From Toxonevra muliebris (taxonomy: Eukaryota; Arthropoda; Insecta; Diptera; Pallopteridae): DNA of 64,000 nucleotides. Shown here in pieces: positions 23,980-35,438 of this stretch (positions within the stretch are counted from its first letter, which is position 1; every line of letters starts with the position of its first letter). A model generated the notes under the pieces. The model was not told where the DNA came from. It worked only from the letters and a program-made list of their open reading frames with translations, and did not search any database. Location: NCBI GenBank assembly GCA_963691655.1, contig OY829326.1:78175235-78239234 (forward strand), read 5' to 3'. Position numbers and translations under genes: made by a program.

Positions 23980-24922
23980 CAACGATGCCAACTTGCGGAG
24001 AATTCCTCGGTTTGCGTGGAATTTCACTTAGTGCGGGGAATCGGGGAATGAGGTGTTTTTTGCGGGGAATTTTAAACCGTTCCAATACCTCAAAAAGGTG
24101 CAGAAAATTTTTTGTCAAATTTTATATTCCTAAATACAATTCTGGCAAATTCGCAACCAACACTATAAAAACATTTCTTTATGCAACACTGTTTGAGTTT
24201 GTTATTTATATTTTTTGGTAAATGTTAAAAAAATGAATATTTGAATTTAAAATAAAATTATAATTTCCTCAACAAATACTTCAATAGCAAGGAAATTAGC
24301 ACTGGACTTTTCATATAAGGAGATTTGGTAACTGGAATCCATAAAACCAAGACTGCACATTTTCGTTTAGAGACTTAAAAAAGTGTGCTATTTGAAAGTT
24401 TATATTTCAGAAGTATTTTGTAAAAATTTCAGAGAGAAATTTGGAGTACTTTCGCAGATATAGACGAAGTCTAATTTTTGAGAAAACCAATTTCTTACAT
24501 TTTTGAATTGTTGGTTTGGTATGTCCTCGGAGTACAGTCATAATTTTTATAAGGGTATTTTTTAAAACGTTCCAGTGAGCCGCAATCATGCGCGGCAATT
24601 AATAACGATTTTCAAAACGGCTTTCATGAAGCTGCAAAAAAAAAACCCTGTCTACAATTTTTTTTCTTGTGCTTGAAGTCTTGTACTTTGAGTCAGAAAA
24701 TACATTTTTAATTAATCTATCAATCCTATAAAAATTTATTCAAATTTGAAATTTCAGGCCGAGAAAGTGCAGGGCCCCCTTAAAACAGCACTCACCGAGA
24801 GTAATTTTAAGCCTAAGTAGAGGGTATTATATGAAATTTTACCGGTACGGAGAATTCGGTCGGAAATCGGGGAATTTCTAGGAAGCTATGGGGGTGAAAG
24901 TTAAGATAAGTTGGCATCCCTG
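23980..24922. mobile_element. hAT-like non-autonomous transposon with exact 8-bp TSD
   Basis: The direct repeat AGCGGGAG occurs at 23972-23979 and 24923-24930. Between them the ends are inverted: CAACGATGCCAACTT at 23980 and AAGTTGGCATCCCTG ending at 24922, 13 of 15 matching. GGGGAAT-type words recur just inside both ends (GCGGGGAATCGGGG, AATCGGGGAATTTC). An 8-bp duplication with ends starting CA fits the hAT superfamily. There is no transposase frame in the 943 bp. Confidence 0.8.
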
Positions 24923-24930
24923 AGCGGGAG

Positions 24931-25632
24931 TAAATAACAAATGAGAGAGAGAGGGAAGACATGAGTAACGGTATTTCTCAGAATTATCTAACGAATTATC
25001 TGCATACACAAATAACAAATACCAACGAGTAGTTTGGTTCTCTTTTGATATTTGTTTTTCATAAAGAGATTTCTTCCGCAAAAAAAAAAAAAAAATAGCC
25101 CCAGTTACTGGGGTCTTACCGACTAGTATTTATTTATCCTAATAAGCGAAAATTAATGCTTCCAGAAATTTTGTCGTTATATGAGGATAATAGTTTAAAA
25201 CTTTTCCAAAATCGACTTCTCTTGCTACTATTTGGATTAAAAGTTTTTCAACTCTACGCTCCAATATTTTTCTGGTTTTTTCACAGAAATTTTTCTTCGC
25301 CAACATTTTGAAAGCCAATATTTTTTTCTAAAGTAGAAAATTACAAACTTAAAACATTTTGTTTTGGTATCCAATTTCAATTTTCTAGAAACAAATTGAT
25401 TTTTAGTTTTGTAAAGAATTTGCAAATTTTCCTCGATTTCAAAGTTCGAAAATGTGGATTTTTCCTCATTGTTCTTTTAATCTTAATGATATTTTTTTTT
25501 TTTTAATTTTAAGATATATAAAAATTTTGCACAATGATCTTTCCTGTAGTAACGTTTTCTGAATGACGCTCTTTTTCATTTTTTCTGTTTTTCTTAGTAT
25601 TATCAGCGAGTGCTTTAGAGACTGTTCAGACC
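24931..25632. other. Intergenic, nothing recognised
   Basis: AT-rich; GAGAGAGAG run near 24944. No supported feature. Confidence 0.4.
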
Positions 25633-25769
25633 GGCTCAAGCATGAAAGCCTGTCTGAAAGAGATAGGTAGAAAAAATAGGTAGTAGGAGAAATATAGAAA
25701 CTCGCTGTCTTTTTCTAACTATATATTTTTTCGACCTCTCTCTTTCAGACAGTCTTTCATGCTTGCGCC
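25633..25769. repeat. Hairpin-forming inverted repeat (foldback MITE)
   Basis: GCTCAAGCATGAAAGCCTGT and CTGAAAGAGATAGG on the left pair with TCTCTCTTTCAGACAG and CTTTCATGCTTGCGCC on the right. The arms are about 45 bp with a few mismatches and a loop of about 45 bp. Confidence 0.7.
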
Positions 25770-26120
25770 CGTGTGAGTACCCACTTACATTTTAGAAGCT
25801 GTCATTTGATTGGTTACATTACTCTCTAGTTTGACAATACATTACAACGAGAACGTTGCAATTTATGATTTGTAATACGTCACAAGAGAATACTACTATT
25901 TCATTTCATTTATTAAGTCTATGGTAGTTAGCAACCTTACAGACTAAAACAGAACAGAACTGAAGCTAGGTAAAAAAATATATAAATTTTTAGAATAATT
26001 GTTCATAATACGCCACAAAAGAAAGCTAAAAAGAAATGGTAAATAAAGTGATCAAATTACATTACAACATTATTATTCTACATGTACAATTCTAAAAAAA
26101 TACATAATTAGCTCTGTTAG

Positions 26121-26437
26121 TGCCTGGTTATATTGGTGCTCGGTGTTCGACGAACACAACACATTTTCTTCCGTGCTCGGTTATGGTGGTTACATTCAGC
26201 TCGTTGCAGAGTTACTTTTTGTCAAAATATACTCGTTTACTTAATACTATTTTGTATGTAATGATACTGTTTTGTAAAATAACTCATTGCCACCCTGAAT
26301 ACACGGCGTGCTCGGTGTACAATACACCGAGCATATCGTGTTTGGTGTGAGAGTGAGCAAAGACTGTCTCTTTGTGTTCATTGCAACTACAATTTCATGG
26401 TGTTCGCCGAGCATACTCGCAATATAACCACAGCCTT
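26121..26437 (+). mobile_element. MITE family A, copy 2
   Basis: Full-length match to 9819-10106 with one extra internal block near 26300-26340 (GCTCGGTGTACAATACACCG). It starts TGCCTGGTTATATTGGTGCT and ends CAATATAACCACAGCCTT. Comparison of the two copies defines the family ends. Confidence 0.8.
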
Positions 26438-26879
26438 ACGTACTTTTCCATAAAGAACTTTCAGGGAGAGAGTAAAAGAATGATTGAGAAAAAATTCTCA
26501 CAAAGAAAAACTATCAAAAAAGTACGTGAACAGTTAATTTTTTGCGCGAAATATTGTGCGGTTCATAATTTAATTTAATTCAGCAATTTATCAATAATAT
26601 CAAAATGGAACCGCCTAAAATAGAAGAAAATTGTTCTTCAAAAAACTTACAGTGAGTGCAAAGTGATATGTATAAGAAAAAATATTGAAATGTGCAATGG
26701 CTAGTTTTATATATAGATTGAGAGTATCAGACCGAAGTCATCAATCAAGTGGTGGAATAACAGCAGCAAATCACGACTATATCGTGAGACTCCAAGCGAA
26801 GAGCCCCAAGAAATGAGTAGTAAGAAGAGATGTTGCTAAAGTTTTATTTAAAAATTTTGCGACTTCGAACAATTACAGA

Positions 26880-27655
26880 TGTTTGAGGAGAGTGAAGAAT
26901 TGGTAGCAAGTGGGAGTGCGGATAGTGATCCAAAAAAAAAAAATTAATGGTCGGATGCATCCACCAAACTACTAATTGCTCTGGTGAAAGAGTGGGAAAA
27001 ACTGCCAAACTAAATATTAAAAAAATGTGGTTCGTCATTGCAGAAAAGCTTTGCGAAACTGCACAACTCTTTAACTGGACAGAACAGGCAAACTTGTCAA
27101 TATCAAACGTAAGTTTTTGATTAAATTTTGTGTGGTTCAATTACTAACAAAATAATATATAATGCTATATAGTGAGTTGGACGACTTGCTAGGGGAAAGG
27201 AAAGGTTTGAACTCCGAATATGTATTAGATGAAGAAACTCCAGTGTCTGCAACCGACGAATGAACACAGATGCTTCCACTTCTTCAGGTAAACGCATACA
27301 CTTTTAAATTTAATTAATAACACTAGTTTACAGCAATTTTGATCTATGGCATTTAACATCAGTTGGAAAGTATAGAACCAGAACATTAACATTTGGGAAA
27401 AGGTTAAAAAGTTGCAGGAATATTTTCAGTTTTGCATTATTATTTTTTTATATCCTGCAAGCACATATATTTTCTAACTGATTTAAAGAGTATCACTGAG
27501 GACATAAAAAAGTTAGAAGCGAAAACATTCTAGTTTTTGGAATTGAAGGAGCGGCGGGACAAAAGGAAAGAAGAACGCGCTGAATGGGATGAAGAGAGGA
27601 AAAGAGAAAATTGGAGTTGCTGGAAACATTAGTGGCAAAAATAAACAAGGAGTAA
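26880..27655 (+). pseudogene. PIF/Harbinger accessory protein (Myb/SANT-like), decayed
   Basis: From about 26948 the plus strand reads WSDASTKLLIALVKEWEKLP, then KKMWFVIAEKLCETAQLFNW and TEQANLSISN, the typical trihelix Myb/SANT-like fold of the Harbinger DNA-binding partner. Later pieces read LLGE.KGLNSEYVLDEETPV (about 27185-27245) and ELKERRDKRKEERAEWDEER (about 27540-27600), the charged C-terminal coiled region of the same protein. Stops and gaps break it. It converges with the transposase at 28022-29240, the arrangement also seen in the copy at 40378-43207. In intact elements this protein partners the transposase in binding the transposon ends. Confidence 0.7.
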
Positions 27656-27905
27656 AATATGTGTTTTATTATATTATTTAGTGCAATGTGATTTAATTCT
27701 TTTTCAACTCAAATCAAGTGTGATAATATTAAGATTTTGCAAGTTACTTATTACATATTACTTAGTAAATAAATAAAATTCTAAAAATTTAAGCTTAGAG
27801 ATAATTGAACATCAATTTCTGTTTTTATTTAATTTTTTCTTTTCTGTTAAGTAACAGTAATTTGCTTTCAAGGTAATATGCAATATAATATTGGTTTTAG
27901 ATGTA

Positions 27906-27973
27906 CAGTATTCCCCGCTTATAAACACCTAGCTTCGTGCATTTTCAAGAGTGCTTATAAGCGAGGAATACTG
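27906..27973. mobile_element. 68-bp hairpin MITE (TA-flanked, pogo/Tigger-like)
   Basis: CAGTATTCCCCGCTTATAA at the left and TTATAAGCGAGGAATACTG at the right are inverted with one mismatch over 19 bp, enclosing a loop of about 30 bp. TA flanks both sides (27904-27905 and 27974-27975). Ends starting CAGT with TA duplication fit pogo/Tigger-type elements. It sits inside the older Harbinger transposon, between its two genes. Confidence 0.75.
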
Positions 27974-28021
27974 TATATAATACGTAACGTAGTACTTTTT
28001 AAAGTACTATGTCAATGCTGC

Positions 28022-29240
28022 CTACAAATACCCAACTTCAATTTCTCTGCAAATAGCTTCTCTTACAGCGTTTCCCTTTGCAACTGCTAAGGGCTCAAGA
28101 GAATCTCCCACAACTTCCGGGATTGTATCCATGTTAAAATCTAAATCATACTCATTTGCGATGTTGTGCAGTACGCAGCAATCCCAAATAAAGTGGCACA
28201 GGTTTTTTATGCCTCGAAGTTTGCAATAATATAATTGCCTGAAACGCTGTTTCAGTATTTCAAAAGTGTGCTCAACTGTCACCCGGCCAAAATTAAGATT
28301 CATATTAAACGTCTGCTGTGCGCTTGTTAAATGGCCATTATCCCGGTAGGGAGTGACAACATGAGAACTACAGCGATATGCAGAATCACCCAATAGATAA
28401 TAATTTGAAATTTTCATACGTGCATTACAAATATTGTAGTTCAAAAGAAATGCCAGAAATGTTACCTGTGGAATACGATGTGAGCTTTTTGTAGATAGGC
28501 GAGGTTTGGAAAACCCAACTATCATGCGAAGAATCCGGATAACCAACAAAAAGACTGATAAACTTACTTTTCTCGTCGCAGATGCCTTGCAGACACAAAC
28601 TGGTTGTACCCTTTCTATCAATGTAGTCGTCTTTACCCGTTTTAGGAGGGCTGATAACCACATGGGTACCGTCGATGCAACCTGAGTTTTTTTTTGGGGT
28701 TTTAATTACACTTCTCTGCAAAATATTTGCTAGACACTAGCTTCTTTTCTTCGTTCGACCATTTGATGAACTGTGGGCTCAAGGAGCTGATGTGTAGCGA
28801 AACCCGATGGATAATATTCCAAACCGTTCCAAGAGACAAGTCAAATCGGCCTGCTTAGTGTCTATAGCTGCACGCTTCATGGCCAGCAAACCACGAAAAC
28901 AGCAACATATACTTTTTCTGAAAGCCGTTTATCCATTCTTAGCCTGTTGTAAATTTCACTTTCTGCGAAGCTATTACTTAACCGCTGGTATAAGCTTCGT
29001 GAAATTCTAAAGTGGCGTCGAAACTTTTGCTCCGTGTACGATGGCGTGGTCTCCTCAAAATATTTTCTCACACAATTGCGAGTTTTCCTCTCAAAAAGGA
29101 GAAGTGTTTCCTACCTCAGAAGTATACTCACTTCCAATACACACTTAATAACTTCGTTATCGGAGTCACTTTCCGATTCACTTGATGAATCGAAACAAAG
29201 CACAGTGCTCCGCCCCCATATAAAAATTGGACAAAATAGA
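28022..29240 (-). pseudogene. PIF/Harbinger transposase (HARBI1-like), frameshifted
   Basis: Read on the minus strand. An acidic N-terminus (FDSSSESESDSDNEVIK, near 29190) precedes RKYFEETTPSYTEQKFRRHF and RISRSLYQRLSNSFAESEI (29071-28880), the N-terminal region of HARBI1-type proteins. The DDE nuclease follows: GCIDGTHVVISPPK (first Asp), FVGYPDSSHDSWVF, and YYLLGDSAYRCSSHVVTPY (next Asp). It ends with NFGRVTVEHTFEILKQRFRQ (catalytic Glu) and CHFIWDCCVLHNIANEYD. The pieces lie in different frames with several stops, so the gene is dead. Intact versions cut and paste the element at TWA sites. The element's own TIRs were not identified. Confidence 0.85.
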
Positions 29241-31078
29241 GGGAGTTATTTAGATTTGATGAAACTTAATTTCCTAAAGGATTATACCATAATGATTTCA
29301 AAAATAAAATCGTTTTTTTGGTACCGGTTACCCTCTTTTATAAAATCGGTTCTTATCCAATTTTTTTACCTTTTAAGATACTACATTGGACGCGCCTAAC
29401 TAAAAATTAAAAATATAATTTGCTAAAGGTATGCTGATTCTACCGATTTCGGTTTTCAGATAAATTTTTTTTTGCACAAGTTTTAAAATTAAAATAAAAT
29501 AAATTAAAATATCAGTGCAACTATTTTTTAAATATTGCCAATTAAGAACCAATGCTCCATCATTTCTTTCGGTTTGGGATAGAGCACTATTTAAAATACA
29601 ACGCTAACTCACCTTCTTAAAATGTCCCTACTTTTATCATAGATATATATAATAAAATAGATTTTCTAATTAAGTATATTTTTATAAAACAGTCTGCTTT
29701 GCAAAATACTAACACAAATTTAAATATTGACATAACAGCCAAAAGTAACTGTTTCAAAAATGCAGTGGGTTCTCGATAACGTGAACTAATTAAAACCAAG
29801 GGTGTTCACGTTCGCGAATGCCAAAATTAATAGAATAGAGATTCCTAAAAATCATCATTTAACCCTCTAGTCACGCCCCTTCCTTCTAAAACTTGTGTTT
29901 TTTTCTTTTAATTTCAAGAACTTTTTTTAACAATTCAAATATTTTGTACGCCAACATATGTAATTTGTATACCAAACATGGGCATTTGTCAATATTAGGA
30001 GAGTCCTGAAACTCGGAGAAATTTAAATTCAATGTATTGCCAACATATTTACTTGAGGTATGTCACTAATAGGTTATAATTTATGTTTTAAAATGTTTTG
30101 ATGACCAAGCCATGAAAATTATGGTACCAAAAAAATTGCTTTGAAAAGTTGAAATAGTAGTTTAATAAATTTCTTAAACATTTTTTTTTTTTGTATTTAA
30201 GAGTATTAGTAAATATTGATTTTCTCCTAAGGTTGGACGAAGTTGGCCAATTTTTTCCACCATTTAAGAAAGTAAGGATTGCTATTTACAAAAAAAGGCA
30301 CAAGACCTTTTGCGGCCTAATGCTTTATATTCTTTACTGAAGTTGACGATTTTTTAATTTAAAAAAAAACTCTAAAAAAAAAAAGTTCAGTTAAAAGAAA
30401 AAATTATATGTTATGAAGTAGGTTATATTACTTCTCTTTTAATAAAAAAAAATAAAAGCGCTGTCAATGATACCTGATTTTTAAGCAACTTTTTTTGTAA
30501 GAGTCATAAAAATTTAAATTTCTTATTTCAATATTTGCTTCTTAAATTGATCGAGCAATTGGCAAGTCCCAACTCCTTCAAAACACAACCGCTGTAAAAA
30601 CCGCTGTGTTCGTTATACATATTCTATTACCTTTAAAATGACATCAAAATTTTAATGATCGGAGACATAAATTTTTTTGATTTTTGTCCATTCTCGAAGC
30701 ACTGTGCAACGCAAGGACATGCCTATAAAATAAATATTTGTGAATAAAAGCCACAGTGGATCGCCATACACATGAAGGTGGAAGAAACCGGATTAGGAGG
30801 AAATGTAAAAATACCTTCAATAATCGCCGTTTCATGCCTAACATGTTCCGAAGTTCCCGTACTCGATTCCACATCATTTGCCTCAACAATTTGCTGTTTC
30901 TTTGCGGGCTGCTCTTGCTGCTGCAATTAATGAATAATTTGTTGAAATCATTCTGTGTTGCACATTTGCATTCACAAATACTTACGTTTCCCTCAATATC
31001 ACTAATATTTCTTTTCTTTTGTTAGGCTTTAAATGGACAATGATGCCAGAAGAATTTTAAAAAGTTCATAGAACTAGC
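29241..31078. other. Intergenic; single pogo-like end near 29763
   Basis: CAGTGGGTTCTCGATAACGT at 29763 with an internal inverted partner GTTCACGTTCGCGAATGCC (about 29802-29820) resembles a pogo/Tigger-type end, but no second end was found. A loosely inverted pair lies at about 29220-29245 and 29330-29370. A minus-strand open frame at 30723-30926 (EEQPAKKQQIVEAND-like in part) has no recognised homology. Confidence 0.3.
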
Positions 31079-31127
31079 AGATCAGACGATCGTTTCGGAA
31101 CCCGCTACGGTTCCTCATCAGTGATCT
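31079..31127 (-). ncRNA. Hammerhead self-cleaving ribozyme
   Basis: All conserved parts of a hammerhead occur in order on the minus strand. Stem I 5' strand AGATCA (31127-31122); core CTGATGA (31121-31115); stem II GGAACC, a six-base loop, GGTTCC (31114-31097); core GAAA (31096-31093); a very short stem III CG-AT-CG (31092-31087); then the U and C of the GUC cleavage triplet (31086-31085); and stem I 3' strand TGATCT (31084-31079), exactly complementary to the first strand. Cleavage is predicted 3' of the C at 31085. Hammerheads with a minimal stem III are known from Penelope-like and other retroelements, where they process transcripts and may work as dimers; the self-complementary ACGATCGT in stem III fits that. 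No Penelope coding region was recognised alongside it. Confidence 0.85.
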
Positions 31128-32025
31128 TTGCGATAGCTCCCTCATTTCAACAATCTATATAAGTGAAAATACTGTAAAGCAAATGAGAATTACAAAAACA
31201 GTTATTTTCACCGAATAGTATTATTGAAAGGAACCACCACTATCGTTTTATATACTTTTTGCTATTCTTCTTTGAAACATATTGGTCAGATTATTGCTGA
31301 CGTTTTGATATTTGACAGTTCTTTTTTTTTCAGCTGAAAATTTGTGAAAGTAAAAATTTTACTTTCAGAAACTTTCAACAACTTTTTTTACTCTCACATT
31401 CTTACGCTCTTGTTTTCCTCTCTCGTTGAAAGTTTTTCGAGTACGTGAGCACTTTTTCAGTGAAAACTATTAACAAATTGTTAACAATTTTTTGTACGTG
31501 ATCAGACCTATTATCTTTTATATTTGAGCAACTTTATCACATAGATAAAATATTGAAAGCTGTGATCAGAGATCTATTCTGGGAGGGGTAATAAAAAATC
31601 ATTAAAAATATAAATTCATCGTACGATAATGGATATGCATATACATAACGCTCATTTGCTAAAAGACTGTCATAAGTCAAAAAACACAAATTTTGAGTTA
31701 ATGATGCAGAATTATTCATTATATCACGCTTCATATTGTGTAAAAATTTCATATTAATATCTTGTATACTCTGCGCTTGAGAATTAAAAGATTTCTTCTT
31801 TTTTCTGCAGAGTGGGAGTCAATTGAAAACTTTAAACGCGTTTTCTGTAAAATCGCATTTTTTGAGTTATGACAGACAGTTTTTTAGTAAATAAGCGATA
31901 AGTTAAAAAAAGAATAATCCAGGTTCTTAAAAAAATTTACCAGAGAATATATCCTTAAAAAAAAATGATTTCTTTCGTTTACAAAACTTAAAAAAACAGG
32001 AAGTAGTTACTGAAAACCTATTCAC
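31128..32025. other. Intergenic, nothing recognised
   Basis: AT-rich; no gene seen. The sequence directly 5' of the ribozyme on its own strand gives no recognisable retroelement frame. Confidence 0.4.
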
Positions 32026-32275
32026 AAGGCAGTGTGCTAGGGCCTGTGTTTTACTCAATCTTTACCTCTGATATGCTCACAAATGACAATATACCATCTA
32101 CCGAAACTGCTGCTGAGGCATCGGATCGAGTACAAGATTAACTGAATCAAATGGACAGCTTAAGAAATGGAACTTAAAAATAAACACTGGCAAATCTGCA
32201 CATGTAACTTTCTTCACTATAGATTGCCCCTTCAGTTCAAATCAATCAGTTGTGGGGTTCTATTTGCAATTCAAA
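32026..32275 (+). pseudogene. Jockey-type reverse transcriptase fragment
   Basis: The plus strand reads QGSVLGPVFYSIFTSDMLTN, the conserved RT block just before the catalytic FADD box. That box is lost: the next residues (NDNIPSTETAAEASDRVQD) run past it, followed by a stop. Further on LKINTGKSAHVTFF matches the block in which Jockey-clade RTs read KINxxKSxxVTFT. Two stops and small indels show decay. About 250 bp remain. Confidence 0.7.
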
Positions 32276-33559
32276 TATTAGCTCTATTCACTATAAATTG
32301 CAAATGACTATTTGCATAATTGCAAATGCAAATTTTTATTGCATAGTTATAGTTATTTTTGTTGTTGTGATAGCAGAAATATTTGGCATTTACAATGATG
32401 CAAGACTATTCGCACCAAATCGTGAATAGGGCTATTGAAATTCTGTAGAGATTCCAATCCAAAACACTTCGTCAAATAGTCAATCCTCTTTGAGACTTGA
32501 AAATGCCAACTGTAAAAGATGGAGTTATTAAACTCTTTGAGAGGTAACTTCAAAGATTAAGCAGTCACACTAATCCCTTGGCCAAAACTCTTTTAGACGA
32601 CAGCTATGAAATCAGGAGACTATTTTCGTAAATTTTTTGTTGAAAATCGGGATAAAAAATAAGAAATAATGATTCTAAATAAACAATTCTACTACCTGCG
32701 TGAGCCATTGGTATGCAAAATAACGTATTAAAATTTCAGCATAATCGGTGCTATAGAATTTCTTTAAACGCCCGGGCCGATCCAAAAAATGTTGTTTCGA
32801 GAAAAACGGTTTTAAAGTTTTAACAACACATAGAGCTAACCAACAGGCGCTCACGACTATGTGCTAAAACTTCGTTGATATTTTGAGTTTTGGTCTGAAA
32901 TTTTTACAGTATACTCCTAATATATTGTACTTTCGAAATACATAACAAAAAAAAAAAATTGATTTTTTTGAAACTCGAACACTCAAACACCATCCTTAAG
33001 AGACTACATATCCTTGATTTCCTTTTTAAAAATTAGACTTTGTATATCACAATAGCCTGTTTTTGTAATTTTGTTAAGCATATCTTTATAATATATTTCG
33101 TTATAAAATCTTTCTTGTGTCCTAACGACACGCACTTATGTATTAATTTATTTTACAATTGCCACTTCCTCGTATTTATTATAAAATTTGTTTAATACCC
33201 TAAGAGAGATTGCAAATAAAAATTGTAATAAAAAAATATACATACAAACACTCAATTGCTTTTTACGTCATCAGTTTGAAGATACGTAAATAAATCATTA
33301 AACACGAAATGTTTATGCGAAAGCAATTAATAATGTAAATACTTCATCAGTTGTTTTGGGTGGTATACAACATTTCTTCTGACGCATTTTGTTCAATTCT
33401 GTTTTCATACAATAGTAAAATCCCAGCTTTAGCAATATGGATACAGAATCATAAACGTTTTTAATTGAACAATTCAAAAAGTTAGGAAAAGTGAATGTGA
33501 TATTTACTCGAAAGAACTGAAGATCAGAGTTGTTTCGATATTTCCTGAGGAGAGAATTC
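32276..33559. other. Intergenic, nothing recognised
   Basis: AT-rich; no supported gene or repeat. Open frames here are short and unpatterned. Confidence 0.4.
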
Positions 33560-34140
33560 CCTTTCCCGTCGCTAGCTACCACTTTTCCCCATCTTTCTGG
33601 CAGAACTCGAATACCTTCACGGAAGAAGTGTTCGTCTTTTGAGGCTATCCATGAATCAAGCCATTTTGTCTTCATGTGAGTGGAACTGCTGACCAGCTAG
33701 ACCATGTGCCATCGAACGTAGTAATCGGACGGAGCAATATCTGGGGAATACGGCGGATGGGATAGGACTTACCATTTGAGTGTTTCCAAGTAGGTTTTAA
33801 CGGGTTTGGCAACGTGAGGCCGAGCGTTGTCATGCAGCAGAATAACCTTACCGTGCCTCTGCTCGTATTTTGGCCGTTTTTCGCGTAATTTTCTGCTCAA
33901 TCGCATCAGTTGAGTTCGATACCGTTCCCCAGTGATGGTTTCGTTCGATTTCAGCAGTTCGTAATAAATAGCACCGACCTGGTCCCACCAAATACACAAC
34001 ATAACCTTCGAAGCGTGAGTATTTGGCCGAGAAGACGACGTAGAAGCATGACCGGGCAATCCCCAATGCTGTAATGAATCCATTTTTCATCACCCGTAAC
34101 AATGCGATGAAGAAAACCTTTTCTTTTTTTGCCGCTGACG
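33560..34140 (-). pseudogene. mariner transposase, 5'-truncated and frameshifted
   Basis: The minus strand gives in order: KRKGFLHRIVTGDEKWIHY (first catalytic Asp in GDEKW), HWGLPGHASTSSSRPNTHAS, KVMLCIWWDQVGAIYYELLK, SNETITGERYRTQLMRLSRK, VILLHDNARPHVAKPVKTYL (second Asp), HPPYSPDIAPSDY (third Asp), MAHGLAGQQFHSHED, WLDSWIASKDEHFFREGIRV and LPERWGKVVASDGKG at the C-terminus. The spacing between the second and third Asp is 34 residues, the mariner DD34D signature. A TAA replaces a codon after LETLKW and at least three frameshifts occur. The N-terminal DNA-binding domain and the TIRs are missing upstream of 34140. The closest group by motif is mauritiana/irritans-like. Confidence 0.9.
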
Positions 34141-35433
34141 ATTATTTGGCACAAAATCAGAAATTTTTACACCACCATTTTTACACAACCAAAAATGAAA
34201 ACTCTAATGTGTCAAAGCGGTTTGTTTACTATATGTTTAACCTCTGTTCATGACGTTTTGGATCTATCGACTAACAGCGAGAACTTAGTTGCGCACCTAA
34301 TAAATAAAAAAATAAAAATTCTAAGTAAGAATTTTCATATTATCACCGATTACTATCGATTGTTCGAGTTATATTTGTACATAAATAGAAGGGGCCTACA
34401 GTTTTAAGCCGAATTCCAAGTAAAAAACTCTTTTTAGATAATTTTTACCCTTGGTTTTCCATTTGCCGATGAAGATGAGGTGGTGCTTTTTGTATTTGCA
34501 TTTTTCATTTTTAATATTGAATCCGGGCACCCTGCATTGTGGACCCAATCTTTATAGACAATATCAAGATAACAAGAATTTAGTATGCGAATAAAAGTAG
34601 GAAGTCCTGCTTTGTGGAAGACCTCACAAAGGAAAGAAATAATAAAAAGTAATAAGTAGAAAGTGTAATTTATAATTTAACTGACATTGGAGACTGAATA
34701 CATTTTTGTTGAAAACTTTTCCTTTTTTTGATATTTTCAAATATTATAAAGCTTAGCTGATGGTTTATGATTACGGCAACTATATTTTATAGATTAAAAT
34801 ACAAAGGGGGGAGGGGTAAATAAAATTTATTGTACCCAAATTTTGATATTCATTCCTACTTATTTATTATTAATTTGTATTTCTTAAAAAACAATAAATA
34901 AATATTTCTTTAAAACTTAAACAGAAAAGTGTCTTCCAACCAGATTAAACTCATAAACTTTAAAGTAATCAGTTTTTTTTTACTTCCTGGCAATTAAAAT
35001 AAAAGAAAAAATCTTGAAAAATAAATAAAATAACAAAAAAAAATATATTTTTACAACATCAGCTCTAATCTTTATTGATTTTGATATTTATCAGACTTCA
35101 TCTATAAAAAGAATTGTGGCGTATCGACGATTTTACGCGGCGTAGACGAATAGAATTGCGGCATATGACTACAATCAGTTGATCAATTTTTTATTATTGG
35201 CATCATTTTTTATATTGGCATCAAAATGTTACAAATATTCGTGTTTGCGCACTTCCTCTATCAATTTTCCAATACAAATACAGAACACGATCCAAAACAT
35301 AGAACATTTCTATGTTTTGATGCTACTGCTGTTTCTTTTTCCTATAATAATTTTTCATTGTATAAACTTTACTGAATAAATAAATAAAAATTATAAAGCT
35401 TGCTTAAAAAAAAACCTTCTTATTTCTTTCCAG
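34141..35433. other. Intergenic / upstream of byn
   Basis: No recognised element. It ends in the acceptor TTTCTTTCCAG at 35423-35433 that precedes the byn start codon by five bases, so this interval is intron on the 3' side. Confidence 0.4.
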
Positions 35434-35438
35434 AAGAT

